Below, piece after piece: positions 38,967 to 49,220 of a stretch of DNA of 64,000 bases. The stretch spans positions 1,486,501-1,550,500 of the forward strand of contig NZ_CP150660.1 in NCBI RefSeq assembly GCF_038023995.1. The letters run 5' to 3'. The translations under genes were made by a program, and so were the position numbers. This DNA comes from Polaribacter atrinae. Its GTDB lineage: Bacteria; Bacteroidota; Bacteroidia; Flavobacteriales; Flavobacteriaceae. The notes under the pieces are model-generated. The model was given only the letters and a program-made list of their open reading frames with translations. It was not told where the DNA came from and did not search any database. How positions within the stretch are numbered: position 1 is the stretch's first letter; each line of letters begins with the position of its first letter.

Positions 38967-39524
38967 TTATTCTACTATATTTCGTTTTCTAATCTTAACT
39001 GCTGGATTACCTTGATAAATCGAATAAGAATCCAAATCTTTAGTAGCAATAGAACCTACAGCTAAAATTGCATGAGAATGTAGAGTAACACCTGGACAAA
39101 CTACAGATTTTGCACCAACCCAAGAACCTTCTTCTAAAATAATTTCTCCTAATATTAAATCAAAACTAGATTTTTTATAATCATGATTTCCACAAAGTAG
39201 CATAGCTCCTTGAGAGATACAAACATTATCTTCTATTTTGACTTTAGCTAAATTATCTATCCAAACATTTTCACCAATCCAAACATCATTACCTATCTCA
39301 AGTAGCCAAGGATATTTAATATTTATATTATTTTTAAAAAAAACCCCACGTCCAATTTTAGCACCAAAAATAATAAGAATATATTTTTTAAGGAAATGAG
39401 GAAGAGGCAAACTACTTTTAAAGAACAAAATATTTACAAAAAACCAAATAAAAATTTTTAGCTTATTTCCTGGCTTGTAACTACTATTAGAATAATCCTT
39501 TAGATTTATTGATTTTGTATTCAT
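38967..39524 (-). CDS. WcaF-like hexapeptide acetyltransferase
   Basis: Left-handed beta-helix acetyltransferase of 185 residues of the colanic acid WcaF kind. It has repeated hexapeptides (IEIG-type turns such as LEIGNDVWIGENVWID, VKIEDNVCISQGAMLLCGNHDY) and the active-site histidine in the CGNHDY loop, with a C-terminal HAILAVGSIATKDLDSYSIYQGNPAVKIRKR segment. It O-acetylates a sugar of the repeat unit using acetyl-CoA. It shares its last/first bases with the adjacent glycosyltransferase gene, so translation is coupled. Confidence 0.9.
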   Translation of the reverse strand: MNTKSINLKDYSNSSYKPGNKLKIFIWFFVNILFFKSSLPLPHFLKKYILIIFGAKIGRGVFFKNNINIKYPWLLEIGNDVWIGENVWIDNLAKVKIEDNVCISQGAMLLCGNHDYKKSSFDLILGEIILEEGSWVGAKSVVCPGVTLHSHAILAVGSIATKDLDSYSIYQGNPAVKIRKRNIVE

Positions 39525-40693
39525 TAATCTAAATGTATAAAATTTGGTTTGTCAGATTCTCCTAACACCCAAGAGTACATTTCTTTTGTATCCTCTGCAA
39601 TTTTTTCCCAAGTAAACCTACTTTTGACTAATTCATACCCGTTAACTCCTATTTCTGATAATTCAAGATTTTCTTTTAAAAATAAGTCAATTAAAACCGT
39701 AGATATATCTTTTGCACTATGATTAATCTCAATAGCAGCATTATTCTCAAATCCTTCAGGTATATTGCATTCCTTGGTCATAACTACTGGTAATTTATAA
39801 GACCAAGCCTCAAGAATAGACATTGGTAAGCCTTCACTAAAAGATGGTAAAATAAAAGCATCAGCATTCATTAATTCTTGTTCTTTAATTTCTCCATACA
39901 CAGAACCTATGAAAGTGACAACTTTTTCTAATTTGTATTTCACACACTTTTCCGTCAAATACTCCTGATGTTTTACTTGATTCCAACCTGCAATTCTTAC
40001 CTCCCAATTATTTAACAACTCTGAATGAGTTTGATTTATAATATATAATGCTTCTATTAAACTGTCTAATCCTTTTTTAGGATGAATTCTTCCAATGAAT
40101 AATAAAATTTTCTTTTCATTATTCATTATTCTTTTAAAAACTTGCTCTTCTGGAAGATTAATTCCGTTAGGAATAATTGCTATTGGAACTTTTAGCCCAA
40201 AATCACGAATTGCAAGATATTCAGATTTACATAAAGCTTGAATACAACTAGCATTTTTTAAGTTTTTATATTCAAACCAAGACCCTACAAGTTTCTTTTT
40301 AAATGATGAATTATTAATTGCCCAATAATCTAACATTCCTCTTGGAGTTATTATATTTACTGAATTATTTAATTTTAAAAACTTTAAAGCCATCTTAGAA
40401 GAAAACATCCAAATACCTTGTTGATGAATTATTTGGGGGTTCTTCTTTTTTAATAAATTAAATAAATCAAGTGAAAAACCAAAACTTAATGGACCTCTAA
40501 CAGTGTAAATTAACATCTTTAAATCAGCCCATGTCTTTATATCTTCCGAGCTAAAAGCATCATTATGAGACAAAATAGAAAGGTCTGTTTGTTTATCTTT
40601 ATCCAACTCTTTAGCAAGACTTTTTACACTATTAAATAAACCACCTGCATTTCTTGAGTTGGTTCCCATCAACAATAAAACATTAATTTTCAT
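39524..40693 (-). CDS. Glycosyltransferase family 4
   Basis: GT-B retaining glycosyltransferase of 389 residues. The N-terminal Rossmann domain begins MKINVLLLMGTNSRNAGGLF, and the C-terminal donor domain contains LLFIGRIHPKKGLDSLIEAL near 200 and the ExxE motif in LPSFSEGLPMSILEAWSYKLPVV. The nucleotide sugar donor is unknown. The stop is at the start of the WcaF-like gene, one base shared. Upstream, 53 bases separate it from the serine-acetyltransferase-like gene. Confidence 0.9.
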   Translation of the reverse strand: MKINVLLLMGTNSRNAGGLFNSVKSLAKELDKDKQTDLSILSHNDAFSSEDIKTWADLKMLIYTVRGPLSFGFSLDLFNLLKKKNPQIIHQQGIWMFSSKMALKFLKLNNSVNIITPRGMLDYWAINNSSFKKKLVGSWFEYKNLKNASCIQALCKSEYLAIRDFGLKVPIAIIPNGINLPEEQVFKRIMNNEKKILLFIGRIHPKKGLDSLIEALYIINQTHSELLNNWEVRIAGWNQVKHQEYLTEKCVKYKLEKVVTFIGSVYGEIKEQELMNADAFILPSFSEGLPMSILEAWSYKLPVVMTKECNIPEGFENNAAIEINHSAKDISTVLIDLFLKENLELSEIGVNGYELVKSRFTWEKIAEDTKEMYSWVLGESDKPNFIHLD

Positions 40694-40746
40694 AAAAAAA
40701 ATTTAATACCTATTTTATACAAATAGATGAAGTTGTAACAAATATA

Positions 40747-41301
40747 TTAATTTGATGATAAAATATTTAATAAATACCCTTCAGTTGCATCATCTTTATT
40801 TATAATTTTTCCTGAAACAAAAATACTATTTGATGGTATATTTATATTAACGAATGAATTGGGCGCTATAAGAACATTATCTCCAATAAAGACACCTCCA
40901 ACAACAACAGCATTTGAACCTATATAAACTTTATCACCTATAGTAGGAGCTCCCATCTTTTTCCCTCTTTTAGTATTCCCTAAAGTAACTCCTTGAAGAA
41001 TATTACAATTGCTACCAATTACCGTTTTTGAATTGATAACAATACCTTCAAAATGAGGTAACATTAATCCACTACCTATTTTTACTGATAATGGAATTTG
41101 ATAACCATATTTAAATGAATATTTAGAATATAAAAATTTTAAAACAATCCAAAATGGATTAAAAAAACTTGTAGTTTTTAACTTTCTAAAAATAAATGTA
41201 AATCTAAAACCTGGGGTTCTCATCATCTTTAAAAATGAAATAAAATCTATTCCTCCAGAATAACGATATAAATCAGCTTTTAATATATTTGTTAAAATCA
41301 T
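40747..41301 (-). CDS. Serine O-acetyltransferase-like capsule acetyltransferase
   Basis: A CysE-like hexapeptide protein of 184 residues. It has LPHFEGIVINSKTVIGSNCNI followed by LQGVTLGNTKRGKKMGAP, the catalytic/CoA-binding segment of serine acetyltransferases, but its N-terminal helical domain is short compared with CysE (about 270). Members of this kind in sugar loci acetylate polysaccharide rather than serine. It sits between two glycosyltransferase genes, so that role is preferred here. Confidence 0.85.
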   Translation of the reverse strand: MILTNILKADLYRYSGGIDFISFLKMMRTPGFRFTFIFRKLKTTSFFNPFWIVLKFLYSKYSFKYGYQIPLSVKIGSGLMLPHFEGIVINSKTVIGSNCNILQGVTLGNTKRGKKMGAPTIGDKVYIGSNAVVVGGVFIGDNVLIAPNSFVNINIPSNSIFVSGKIINKDDATEGYLLNILSSN

Positions 41302-41309
41302 ATTTTAAA

Positions 41310-42404
41310 TTATTTTAATAAAACATCTAAATACTCATTTATAAATCTTTCTTTAGAGAATAAATTTTCCGCAATTTCCCGACTATTAAGCTGAAAATTA
41401 TTAAGCTCATCATTATTTAATTCCAACATATTTTCAATGGCCTCCAACATTTCTTTTTTACTAGATGGAGAAAATAAAAAACCATTAACACCTTCCTTTG
41501 CAAAATAAATATTATCACAAACATTACTAACTAACAAAGGTTTACCGCATGCAATTGCTTCTGACAAAGTGTTAGAAAAACCTTCATATATTGAAGGTAA
41601 ACATATAGCATCAAATTTAGTAAACTCTTCAACAACATTAAAAACAAATGAATTAAAAAAAACATTACTTAATTTCATTTGCTTTCTTTTTTCTTCACAT
41701 TTTAAATAATAAGCAGAATGTTTTGTTGCTTGATTATTTAAATCGAAAAATTTATTTCCAAACCAATGAAACTCTACATTATGACCCTTTTTATTTAATT
41801 CAGATACTACTTCCAAGAATAATAGTATATTTTTTTGAGAATGATATCTTGCAAAAATTCCAATTTTAAATTTCTTTTCTCGATCTTTTTTTTCAAAATT
41901 AAAGATATTAATATCTGTATAATTAGTAATTGTTTTTATTTTATTATTCAGAAAAGGCGCATTCTTATTAATAAAATCAGTTTGACTAATAGAATTAGGA
42001 ATTATTTTATAAGCTAATCGGTATAAATTAAACCTGAATTTTGTAGATAAATTATAGTTTTGAGAAGTATTACGTTCTGATACTACTATCTTAGTTTTGT
42101 TTCTTAATATTTTAACTAATACTGAAATTATATTTGGAGTATCTCCAAATGACAATATAACATCTGGTTTTTCACTTAAAATACTTTTAATAATATTAAT
42201 AACCTTTTTTATTTTACCTTTTTTATTAATAGAAATTCTATGAACTATTAAACTTTTATCATAATCTGTTTCTTCTGAATAGTATGTTAAGACGGTAGGT
42301 TTTATTGCGTGCTCATTCATTAGTTTTATTAGCATTACCATTTGTCTTTCTGCTCCACCTGTACCCAAAGATGGAATTAAACATAAAATTTTTTTATTTT
42401 TCAT
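41310..42404 (-). CDS. Glycosyltransferase family 4
   Basis: GT-B transferase of 364 residues. It starts KKILCLIPSLGTGGAERQMVM (GGAER is the usual N-terminal glycine loop), and has IGIFARYHSQKNILLFLEVV and the donor-binding LPSIYEGFSNTLSEAIACGKPLL. The start is the ATG at 42404; a GTG lies one codon earlier. The sequence is lysine- and asparagine-rich, and slightly lower GC than neighbours, which is common for strain-specific capsule genes. Gap to the next gene upstream is about 150 bases without recognisable features. Confidence 0.9.
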   Translation of the reverse strand: MKNKKILCLIPSLGTGGAERQMVMLIKLMNEHAIKPTVLTYYSEETDYDKSLIVHRISINKKGKIKKVINIIKSILSEKPDVILSFGDTPNIISVLVKILRNKTKIVVSERNTSQNYNLSTKFRFNLYRLAYKIIPNSISQTDFINKNAPFLNNKIKTITNYTDINIFNFEKKDREKKFKIGIFARYHSQKNILLFLEVVSELNKKGHNVEFHWFGNKFFDLNNQATKHSAYYLKCEEKRKQMKLSNVFFNSFVFNVVEEFTKFDAICLPSIYEGFSNTLSEAIACGKPLLVSNVCDNIYFAKEGVNGFLFSPSSKKEMLEAIENMLELNNDELNNFQLNSREIAENLFSKERFINEYLDVLLK

Positions 42405-42555
42405 CACTAAATAACTTATTTAATATTTTCTTTATTTGTTTTGTTAAAAAAATTAAACATACATGAAAATCTTTGTCTTGAGCCAAATTATTTGCCCCCT
42501 CCGTATCACTCTTTCTGAACCACTGTATTTTAATAATGGAGTAAAAATGACACCA

Positions 42556-43083
42556 CTATTTTGTAATAAATTTTTCGTCCGTCAATTTAAGTAAATACTT
42601 TTGTTTTTCAAGATTAGACATTGACTTAATGTTTAAATTATACTTTTCAACCCTAGAGTAAAGTTCATTTACATTTCCAACTACTTTACCGGGATTGCCT
42701 GCTAAAATACAATCATTCTGTACTGATTTAGTAACAACTGTTCCAGCTCCAATTATAACATTATTCCCAATGGTAACACCTGGCATTATTAATGCACAAT
42801 TTCCAATATAAACATTATTTCCAACTTTAATTTTCCCAAAGTAGTCGAATTCAGGATTTACTTCACGAAACATCCAACTTCCACCATGATTAAAAAACCT
42901 TACATCCGCAGTAATTTGAACATGATTTCCAATCTCAATTAAATAAGGTTCACTCCCAAAGTAATTAATTGCAATACTACAATCTTTTCCAATTTTCACT
43001 CCTAAAGTACGAGCATAATCTACAGGGTGCAACACTTTAATTTTATAAAATCTGTATAAATATTTAAATACTCTAAAAACCAT
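42556..43083 (-). CDS. Hexapeptide acyltransferase (Vat/WbbJ-like)
   Basis: A 175-residue left-handed beta-helix protein of the xenobiotic/capsule acyltransferase group. Features are LIEIGNHVQITADVRFFNHGGSWMF, with the active-site histidine in the FNHGG loop, KIKVGNNVYIGNCALIMPGVTIGNNVIIGAGTVVTKSV, and NPGKVVGNV at the end of the helix. It probably O-acetylates a capsule sugar. Its start codon immediately follows a run of about 8.7 ATT/AAT repeats, which could affect translation initiation. Confidence 0.88.
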   Translation of the reverse strand: MVFRVFKYLYRFYKIKVLHPVDYARTLGVKIGKDCSIAINYFGSEPYLIEIGNHVQITADVRFFNHGGSWMFREVNPEFDYFGKIKVGNNVYIGNCALIMPGVTIGNNVIIGAGTVVTKSVQNDCILAGNPGKVVGNVNELYSRVEKYNLNIKSMSNLEKQKYLLKLTDEKFITK

Positions 43084-43494
43084 ATTATTATTATTATTAT
43101 TATTATTATCAATTTTTCTTAAAAGAATCTAAGTACCCCATTAATAAGCTTCAAAATAATTTATTATTTATATATGTATTCTTTTTAATTTTGATTTTAG
43201 CTATATTTACTATTACAAAATACACTTAATTCACATCCAAATTAGCAGAAGCATTTGGTACTATTAGTACACAATTCACTATTTTCATATTAGTAACTAA
43301 ATTTGTATATGCAGTAAAAGTATACTTCATCTCTTGCAAAATCAATATACTACCTATTCTAGATTTACCACTCTATTTAGCACATAGTCTGTAAGAAAAA
43401 TAAATTTAACACAGAACTTGCTAATAAATAATAAAAAAAACACTTATTCGTTACTCCAACAACATACCGGTATAAATCCATTTTTATCATATTA
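43084..43494. repeat. Gap upstream of acyltransferase gene, with ATT trinucleotide repeat
   Basis: The first 26 bases (43084-43109) are an uninterrupted (ATT)8 AT tract abutting the acyltransferase start codon; on the reverse strand it reads (ATA/AAT)n right up to the ATG. The remaining 385 bases to the wzy stop are AT-rich and show no gene that I can support; small frames there have no family resemblance. The long gap inside an otherwise tight operon may be the remains of a lost gene. Confidence 0.8.
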
Positions 43495-44949
43495 TTATTT
43501 TATACCTTCCTTAAAATTAAAATTATTAAACAATGATAATACGATATATATATATACACACAACTTCAAATTAAACAATAACATAGAACGAGACAGGTAT
43601 ATTGAAAAACATAAATACACAATTATAAAAACATGAAAAAATAATGAAACATGATTCCTTTCCAACATACTTCTTTCGCATTTCCGTAAAAAGACCCCAA
43701 ATACAAACATCCCCATAACAACACCTAATATACCCAAATCTAAATATAAATCTGCAATACAAGAAGACCCTAATTCATATGTATAAAACTCACCAAACAC
43801 AGTCCATGTAATAAACTTACCCGAGTTAATATATTTATAGGAATTGTCATCAAAGATTAAGTTTTTTAAATTGGTACCAAACGGTATGGCTCCTAACACC
43901 AATTGACTCTGAAACTGACCATAAAAAAAATCATGTTTATCAGGAACAGTGGCTAAAGCAATATGAACCGTCTTTACAGAAGTTGCTAATTCTTTGGTAG
44001 AAGAAGAAATAGAATTTTCTGATTCTCTATTTAAATTTACGTAATCGCCACTTAATGCTATAAAGAAACGTTCGCTAAAAGAAAGTTCCTTATCCATTAG
44101 TCTTACTTGTCCTAAAACAGTAATAATAAAAGCACCAGTTATAAGTAAAAAGGTAATACTTTTAAAACTGTATTTCTTTTTAGTAAGAAAAATGTAGTTT
44201 GATACATAGCACAAAAAAACACTCATGATAGGTCCTCGATCACCACTAGCTAAAACTCCAATCAAATAAATAATAACTGTACTATTAAAAAGTAAGCCTT
44301 GTGCTTTTACGAAATTTAAAAAAGAGTATTTTTTTTCTAAAATATTGCCACTGTAACCTAAAATATTTCTAGTATTTTGTATTAATACAGCAAAAAGACA
44401 TATTTGAAATCCAAATTCTGCGTAAATTGTAATAGGATCTAAAACAGCAGAAGCGTAAAACCCTGCTAAATACAAAGGATTAACAGTAGCATAAAATACA
44501 ACTAAAAAAATTAATGCTAAATATGTTAATAATAAGGTACTAGATTTTTTATATATTTTATTTTTTGGTATTTTATGTTTTTTAAAAAAAAAAATAAAAT
44601 ACCCTAAAAAAAAAGCAATCAGACCAACCAGAGACAAGATAAAAGCCTTATTAATTACATTAATATCATACCAAACATATGTATTATTTTTTGTTGTGTT
44701 AGATAATAAATAATCCATATAAAACTGAAAGTGAACAATTACAAAACCTAATACAAATAAGTTTGAATGTTTTAAATATTGCTTTTTTAACGAATCAACC
44801 TTTTCTTTTCTAAGAATAAATATTCCTAAAATAATAAATAGTACACCAAAATTTATAATAAACAATTCCTTGTCCATACCATCAGGATAGATAAAATATA
44901 GAACGATAGCCCCAAAAAGAAGTATTACTAAAATAATGATTCTCAACAT
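43495..44949 (-). CDS. wzy: O-antigen/capsule repeat-unit polymerase (Wzy type)
   Basis: A very hydrophobic 484-residue protein with about 12 predicted helices and a large loop at about 285-385 (from LGQVRLMDKELSF to KNLIFDDNSYKY), the architecture of oligosaccharide repeat polymerases with EpsG/O-antigen ligase-like loops. Wzy proteins share little sequence, so the call rests on topology and on position beside the flippase wzx. It joins undecaprenyl-linked repeat units at the periplasmic side. It follows wzx by 14 bases. Confidence 0.8.
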   Translation of the reverse strand: MLRIIILVILLFGAIVLYFIYPDGMDKELFIINFGVLFIILGIFILRKEKVDSLKKQYLKHSNLFVLGFVIVHFQFYMDYLLSNTTKNNTYVWYDINVINKAFILSLVGLIAFFLGYFIFFFKKHKIPKNKIYKKSSTLLLTYLALIFLVVFYATVNPLYLAGFYASAVLDPITIYAEFGFQICLFAVLIQNTRNILGYSGNILEKKYSFLNFVKAQGLLFNSTVIIYLIGVLASGDRGPIMSVFLCYVSNYIFLTKKKYSFKSITFLLITGAFIITVLGQVRLMDKELSFSERFFIALSGDYVNLNRESENSISSSTKELATSVKTVHIALATVPDKHDFFYGQFQSQLVLGAIPFGTNLKNLIFDDNSYKYINSGKFITWTVFGEFYTYELGSSCIADLYLDLGILGVVMGMFVFGVFLRKCERSMLERNHVSLFFHVFIIVYLCFSIYLSRSMLLFNLKLCVYIYIVLSLFNNFNFKEGIK

Positions 44950-44963
44950 AACTCTTAAAAAAT

Positions 44964-46424
44964 TTATTTTTTTATAAGAAATTTCAGTATTTTGTTTCCT
45001 CCAAAATATTTTACTAAAACAATTACAAGTAATAAAAAATAACTAATTTTAAATAGTAAATTATCTTCTAAAAGATACGTAAAAAGGCAGTATGTAAAAG
45101 AAATAATTGATAAAATAATTAATTCGTCTTTAAATTCTACAGGCAAACTAAAAAAGGAATTAACTTGTTTTCTAAAAACAATAGTTAACAATAAACGCCC
45201 TACAAATATTGATATAAAAATAGCTGTAATACTTGAATAATACCTATATGTTATAATACCTAATAAAAAGACTAAAACAGTGCCAATTGCACCATATATT
45301 ACTTTCTTTTTAATATCAAGAGTTAAGTCTTTAATTTGACTATCATTTCTAAAAAGCAATAGCTGAATCATAATTAAAACCATTAAAAAATTATTAAAAT
45401 CACCTAAATAATATTCTTTACCTACCCATAGTTCTACAAAAATATTATTAAATAAAATTATACCACATCCAAACGCTATGGCAATAATTCTTAGTGCTTG
45501 TTTAATATTACTTATCACTTTAGCTGCGTTAGAGAAATCTTTTTGTCCTACTAAATTACCTAAAGTAGGTATAAAAGCACTACCTGTTAGTAAAGCAACA
45601 GGAATAACTAATTGAACTACGTATGCACTAAAAGAATATTTAGTAACTTCAACTGGATTAATCAAGTACCCAATTAAGAAAATTTCTGTTGACAAAAATA
45701 ACCTTTCAATAAAAACCCAAAGTAACACCCAAAAACTAAAATTAAAAAAAACATCTACCTCTTCTTTTTCAGGTTTTTTTATACCAAACCAAAGAATGTT
45801 TTTTCTGCAAATTATATAAATTATAAGGCCATTTAAGATTAAAATAAATGTTGAAACTCCAGCTAAGCCTATAATTCCATATCCTAAATAAGCTGTTAGT
45901 AAAAACAAACAATTCATTAATACAGTTGTAAAGGTCTGAACGAAATTTAATTTAAAAACATTGTTGGTTCCTATTAAAATTGAATCTGGAATAGTTAATA
46001 AAGGCGTTATTATTAAATTAATACCTAATATAAAACCCGTGATTCTTACTATAGAGACATATTCCTTTGGAATATCATTCATTAGACTCGGCAAATAATA
46101 TACCATAAGTGCTACTACGACAAGAGTTAAAGGCATAAAATAGAAACTTACTTTAAGAGCACTTCCTATTAAACGTTTTTTCTTATCAAAGTCTAAATCT
46201 GACTCAGAATTAGCTATAAATGATTTTAAAGCTTGACTTGAACGACCATCTGCTACTGAAGTAATTGATAAAATTTTTTGAATCGATTTCCAAATACCAA
46301 AATTCATATCTCCTAGAAACCGAACCAATAGTGGGCTTATTATAAAAAGGACAAATGAATTGATAAATAAATTCAAATAAGCACTTAAAGCATTTAATTT
46401 AACCTTTTTTTTATAGTCTTCCAT
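44964..46424 (-). CDS. wzx: Repeat-unit flippase (Wzx type)
   Basis: A 486-residue polytopic protein with about 12-14 helices in the MATE/MVF superfamily pattern. The N-terminal LNLFINSFVLFIISPLLVRFLGDMNFGIWKSIQ segment has the conserved Arg/Gly loop of polysaccharide flippases. It turns undecaprenyl-pyrophosphate-linked repeat units across the inner membrane, and with Wzy, Wza and Wzc defines this as a Wzx/Wzy-dependent locus. It lies just upstream of wzy. The 190 bases before it are AT-rich with no clear promoter. Confidence 0.88.
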   Translation of the reverse strand: MEDYKKKVKLNALSAYLNLFINSFVLFIISPLLVRFLGDMNFGIWKSIQKILSITSVADGRSSQALKSFIANSESDLDFDKKKRLIGSALKVSFYFMPLTLVVVALMVYYLPSLMNDIPKEYVSIVRITGFILGINLIITPLLTIPDSILIGTNNVFKLNFVQTFTTVLMNCLFLLTAYLGYGIIGLAGVSTFILILNGLIIYIICRKNILWFGIKKPEKEEVDVFFNFSFWVLLWVFIERLFLSTEIFLIGYLINPVEVTKYSFSAYVVQLVIPVALLTGSAFIPTLGNLVGQKDFSNAAKVISNIKQALRIIAIAFGCGIILFNNIFVELWVGKEYYLGDFNNFLMVLIMIQLLLFRNDSQIKDLTLDIKKKVIYGAIGTVLVFLLGIITYRYYSSITAIFISIFVGRLLLTIVFRKQVNSFFSLPVEFKDELIILSIISFTYCLFTYLLEDNLLFKISYFLLLVIVLVKYFGGNKILKFLIKK

Positions 46425-46616
46425 TGTCTATCTTTTCAATAAATATTATCAAACAAAACTGGAGTTTTTTATTTAGTAAATAAAAACTCACCAAACACCT
46501 AAGTGTGTATAAAACATACAGTTCTGTTAATTAAAAAAAATATTAGTAGATTTTTCTAAAAACTACTAACTATTATACTTTTTTATTTTAACCCTTTTTA
46601 TTTATTTTGTAATAAA

Positions 46617-47639
46617 TTATATATTGTGATAATTTTTAAACCATTCTACAAATTCCTGGACTCCTTTTTCTATCTTAATACTACTACTATAACCTAATTT
46701 TTCAATTTCAGAAACATCAGCCCAAGTTTGCGGAACATCTCCTGGTTGCATCGGTAAGAATTCTTTTTTTGCTTCTACACCAAAACTAGTTTCTATGGCT
46801 TTAATAAAATCTCCTAAAGATTGCGGACTACCATTACCTATATTAGAAACTCTATATGCTGGTTTATCTGCTGTTTTTTCTGGCGGATTTGCTAATAGTA
46901 TTTCAATACCGTTTACAATATCATCTATATAAGTAAAATCTCTACTCATATTTCCATTATTAAATACCTTTATTGGACGTTCTTTAGAAATTGCATCTGC
47001 AAATAAATAAATTGCCATATCAGGTCTTCCCCAAGGTCCATAAACCGTAAAGAAACGAAGCCCTGTAGTAGGTACATTAAATAAATGGCTATATGTATGT
47101 GCCATTAATTCATTACTCTTTTTAGTTGCTGCATATAAACTTATTGGATGATCTACATTGTCATCTGTAGAGAAAGGTGTTTTTTTGTTGGTACCATACA
47201 CACTAGAACTACTAGCATATAGCAAGTGTTGAATATTATTGTTTCTACAGCATTCTAAGATATTTAAAAAACCAACAACATTACTATCTATATACGTTTC
47301 TGGGTTTTCTATACTATAACGAACACCTGCTTGAGCTCCTAAATTTATAACTACTTCAAATTTTTCGTTCTTAAAAAGTTTAGGTAAATTATCTCTATCT
47401 TCTAGGTTCATTCGTACAAACTTAAACGATTGTTTATATGTACTACTTGCCGATTCTTTTAAATAAATTTCTGAATCTTCTTTAGAAATACCTAATTCAT
47501 TTAATCTAGCATATTTTAAACTTACATCATAGTAATCATTAATATTATCTAGACCAACAATAGTGTGTCCCTTAGCTAATAATGCTTTAGATAAATGAAA
47601 GCCAATAAAACCTGCCGCTCCTGTAACTAATATTTTCAT
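46617..47639 (-). CDS. UDP-glucuronate 4-epimerase-like SDR
   Basis: Extended SDR epimerase of 340 residues. It has the TGAAGFIGFHLSKALL loop, DNINDYYDVSLKYARL, which is typical of UDP-glucuronate epimerases, the ASSSSVYG serine motif and the catalytic YAATK. FTVYGPWGRPDMA is another hallmark. It converts UDP-GlcA to UDP-GalA, in line with the ugd gene in the same locus. The ATG at 47639 is preferred; the frame also extends to a TTG two codons before. It is about 60 bases from gmd. Confidence 0.9.
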   Translation of the reverse strand: MKILVTGAAGFIGFHLSKALLAKGHTIVGLDNINDYYDVSLKYARLNELGISKEDSEIYLKESASSTYKQSFKFVRMNLEDRDNLPKLFKNEKFEVVINLGAQAGVRYSIENPETYIDSNVVGFLNILECCRNNNIQHLLYASSSSVYGTNKKTPFSTDDNVDHPISLYAATKKSNELMAHTYSHLFNVPTTGLRFFTVYGPWGRPDMAIYLFADAISKERPIKVFNNGNMSRDFTYIDDIVNGIEILLANPPEKTADKPAYRVSNIGNGSPQSLGDFIKAIETSFGVEAKKEFLPMQPGDVPQTWADVSEIEKLGYSSSIKIEKGVQEFVEWFKNYHNI

Positions 47640-47700
47640 TTTCAATTCTAATATAATTTAATAATGTATAAAATAATCTTAATAACTATTTGATTAATGA

Positions 47701-48831
47701 TTACTCTGCCTGTTTCAAAATCTCATGACCAGCTTTCAATAAATCAACATCTTTTCTCATTAATAAAACATCACCTTTCATCATGTCTTTTACCAAAGAA
47801 GCTAAATCGTGTTCTGGTACCCACCCTAATTGATTCTTTGCTTTAGAAGGATCTCCAATCAATAAATCAACTTCTGTTGGACGGAAGTAAGTAGGGTCTA
47901 CAGATAAAACTTCTTTTCCTATTTCTACTTGAAAGTCTTTATGATTACATGCTACTACATATGCTTTTTCATCTACACCTTCTCCCTTAAATGCTACCTC
48001 TATACCCACTTCACTAAAAGCCAAACGTACAAATTCTCTTACAGTAGTGGTAACTCCGGTTGCAATTACCCAATCTTCTGGTTTATCTGCCTGTAAAATC
48101 ATCCACATCATACGAACATAATCTTTCGCATGTCCCCAATCACGTTTTGCTTCTAAATTACCTAAGAACACTTTTTCTTGTAATCCTAATGCAATTTTAG
48201 CTACTGCACGTGTAATTTTTCTTGTTACAAAAGTCTCTCCTCTTCTTGGAGATTCATGGTTAAATAAAATACCATTACAAGCGTACATATTATATGCTTC
48301 TCGATAATTTTTTGTGATCCAAAAACCGTAAATTTTTGCGACTCCATAAGGAGAACGAGGATAAAATGGAGAAGATTCATCATAAAAACCTTTTTCATTT
48401 TTGTTTTCTGGCATTCCTCCGTATAATTCTGAAGTGGAAGCTTGATAAATTCTTGTTTTCTTTTCTAACCCTAAAATTCTTACTGCTTCTAAGATTCTTA
48501 AAGTTCCTAATCCATCTACATTACCTACATATTCTGGAGTATCAAAAGAAACTGCTACGTGAGACATCGCACCTAGATTATAAATTTCATCTGGTTGACA
48601 TTCTTGAATAATACGCGTCAAGTTCATTGCATCTGTTAAATCTCCATAATGCAATTTTAATCTTTGATCAGGATCATGTGGATCTTGGTATAAATGATCT
48701 ATTCTATTGGTGTTAAAAAGAGAAGATCTTCTCTTGATACCATGTACGATATATCCTTTTTCTAATAATAACTCTGCTAAATAAGACCCATCCTGTCCTG
48801 TAATTCCTGTAATTAATGCTACTTTTTTCAT
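47701..48831 (-). CDS. gmd: GDP-mannose 4,6-dehydratase
   Basis: First step to GDP-L-fucose. The 376-residue protein has [31 protein letters not shown], the STSELYG motif with catalytic Thr/Ser, and YGVAK, followed by [17 protein letters not shown], all Gmd hallmarks. It is the normal length. Its partner fcl is upstream in transcription order (higher coordinates), but a four-helix-bundle gene flanked by heptamer repeats lies between them. Mannose activation genes manA, manB and manC are not in the window. Confidence 0.96.
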   Translation of the reverse strand: MKKVALITGITGQDGSYLAELLLEKGYIVHGIKRRSSLFNTNRIDHLYQDPHDPDQRLKLHYGDLTDAMNLTRIIQECQPDEIYNLGAMSHVAVSFDTPEYVGNVDGLGTLRILEAVRILGLEKKTRIYQASTSELYGGMPENKNEKGFYDESSPFYPRSPYGVAKIYGFWITKNYREAYNMYACNGILFNHESPRRGETFVTRKITRAVAKIALGLQEKVFLGNLEAKRDWGHAKDYVRMMWMILQADKPEDWVIATGVTTTVREFVRLAFSEVGIEVAFKGEGVDEKAYVVACNHKDFQVEIGKEVLSVDPTYFRPTEVDLLIGDPSKAKNQLGWVPEHDLASLVKDMMKGDVLLMRKDVDLLKAGHEILKQAE

Positions 48832-48840
48832 AGTTGTTTT

Positions 48841-48860
48841 TTGTTCGTTGTTCGTTGTTC
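48841..48860. repeat. TTGTTCG heptamer repeat flanking the four-helix-bundle gene
   Basis: Two exact TTGTTCG heptamers and a partial third, just outside the 3' end of the four-helix-bundle gene and 10 bases from the gmd start. The gene's other side carries related TCGTTGTTCGTT and ACGATAG heptamers. Confidence 0.75.
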
Positions 48861-48870
48861 TAAAAACAAA

Positions 48871-49215
48871 CTACTTTAAAGAACTTATTAATTTATATAA
48901 CATCATTTTTATTCTTGTGCAAAGGTCAAACAATTTAATATATTGTTCATTAGAAATATACTCTAAATCTTTTGCCAAAAACAATTGATAATTTGCTTCT
49001 TCTAAAGAGCCTTTAGCAATATATAAAAACTGAATAAATTCCTTTTTATATTGCCTCCCTTGCCCTTCTATTATATTTGTTGGAACACTACTAGAACTTC
49101 TTCTTACTTGATTGGTTAACCCAAATTTTTCTGAAGAAGGAAAGTTTTTTGAAACTTCGTATACATCAAGAGTTAACTGATGCGCTAATTTCCAAACCTG
49201 TAGTTTACATTCCAT
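48871..49215 (-). CDS. Four-helix bundle protein (S23/IVS family)
   Basis: A 114-residue all-helical protein. It starts with KLQVWKLAHQLTLDVYEVSK and has the family pattern FPSSEKFGLTNQVRRSSSSVPTNIIEGQGR followed by FIQFLYIAKGSLEEANYQL. These proteins were first seen in 23S rRNA intervening sequences and are related to the Avd accessory proteins of diversity-generating retroelements; function is unclear. It does not look like a capsule enzyme. Simple heptamer repeats on both sides suggest that it arrived as a cassette between gmd and fcl. It keeps the operon strand. Confidence 0.9.
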   Translation of the reverse strand: MECKLQVWKLAHQLTLDVYEVSKNFPSSEKFGLTNQVRRSSSSVPTNIIEGQGRQYKKEFIQFLYIAKGSLEEANYQLFLAKDLEYISNEQYIKLFDLCTRIKMMLYKLISSLK

Positions 49216-49220
49216 TTTTT

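Noticed and set aside
43418..43636. Forward frame near the wzy 3' end
   Set aside because: Overlaps wzy on the opposite strand and shows low-complexity Asn/Lys/Tyr composition.
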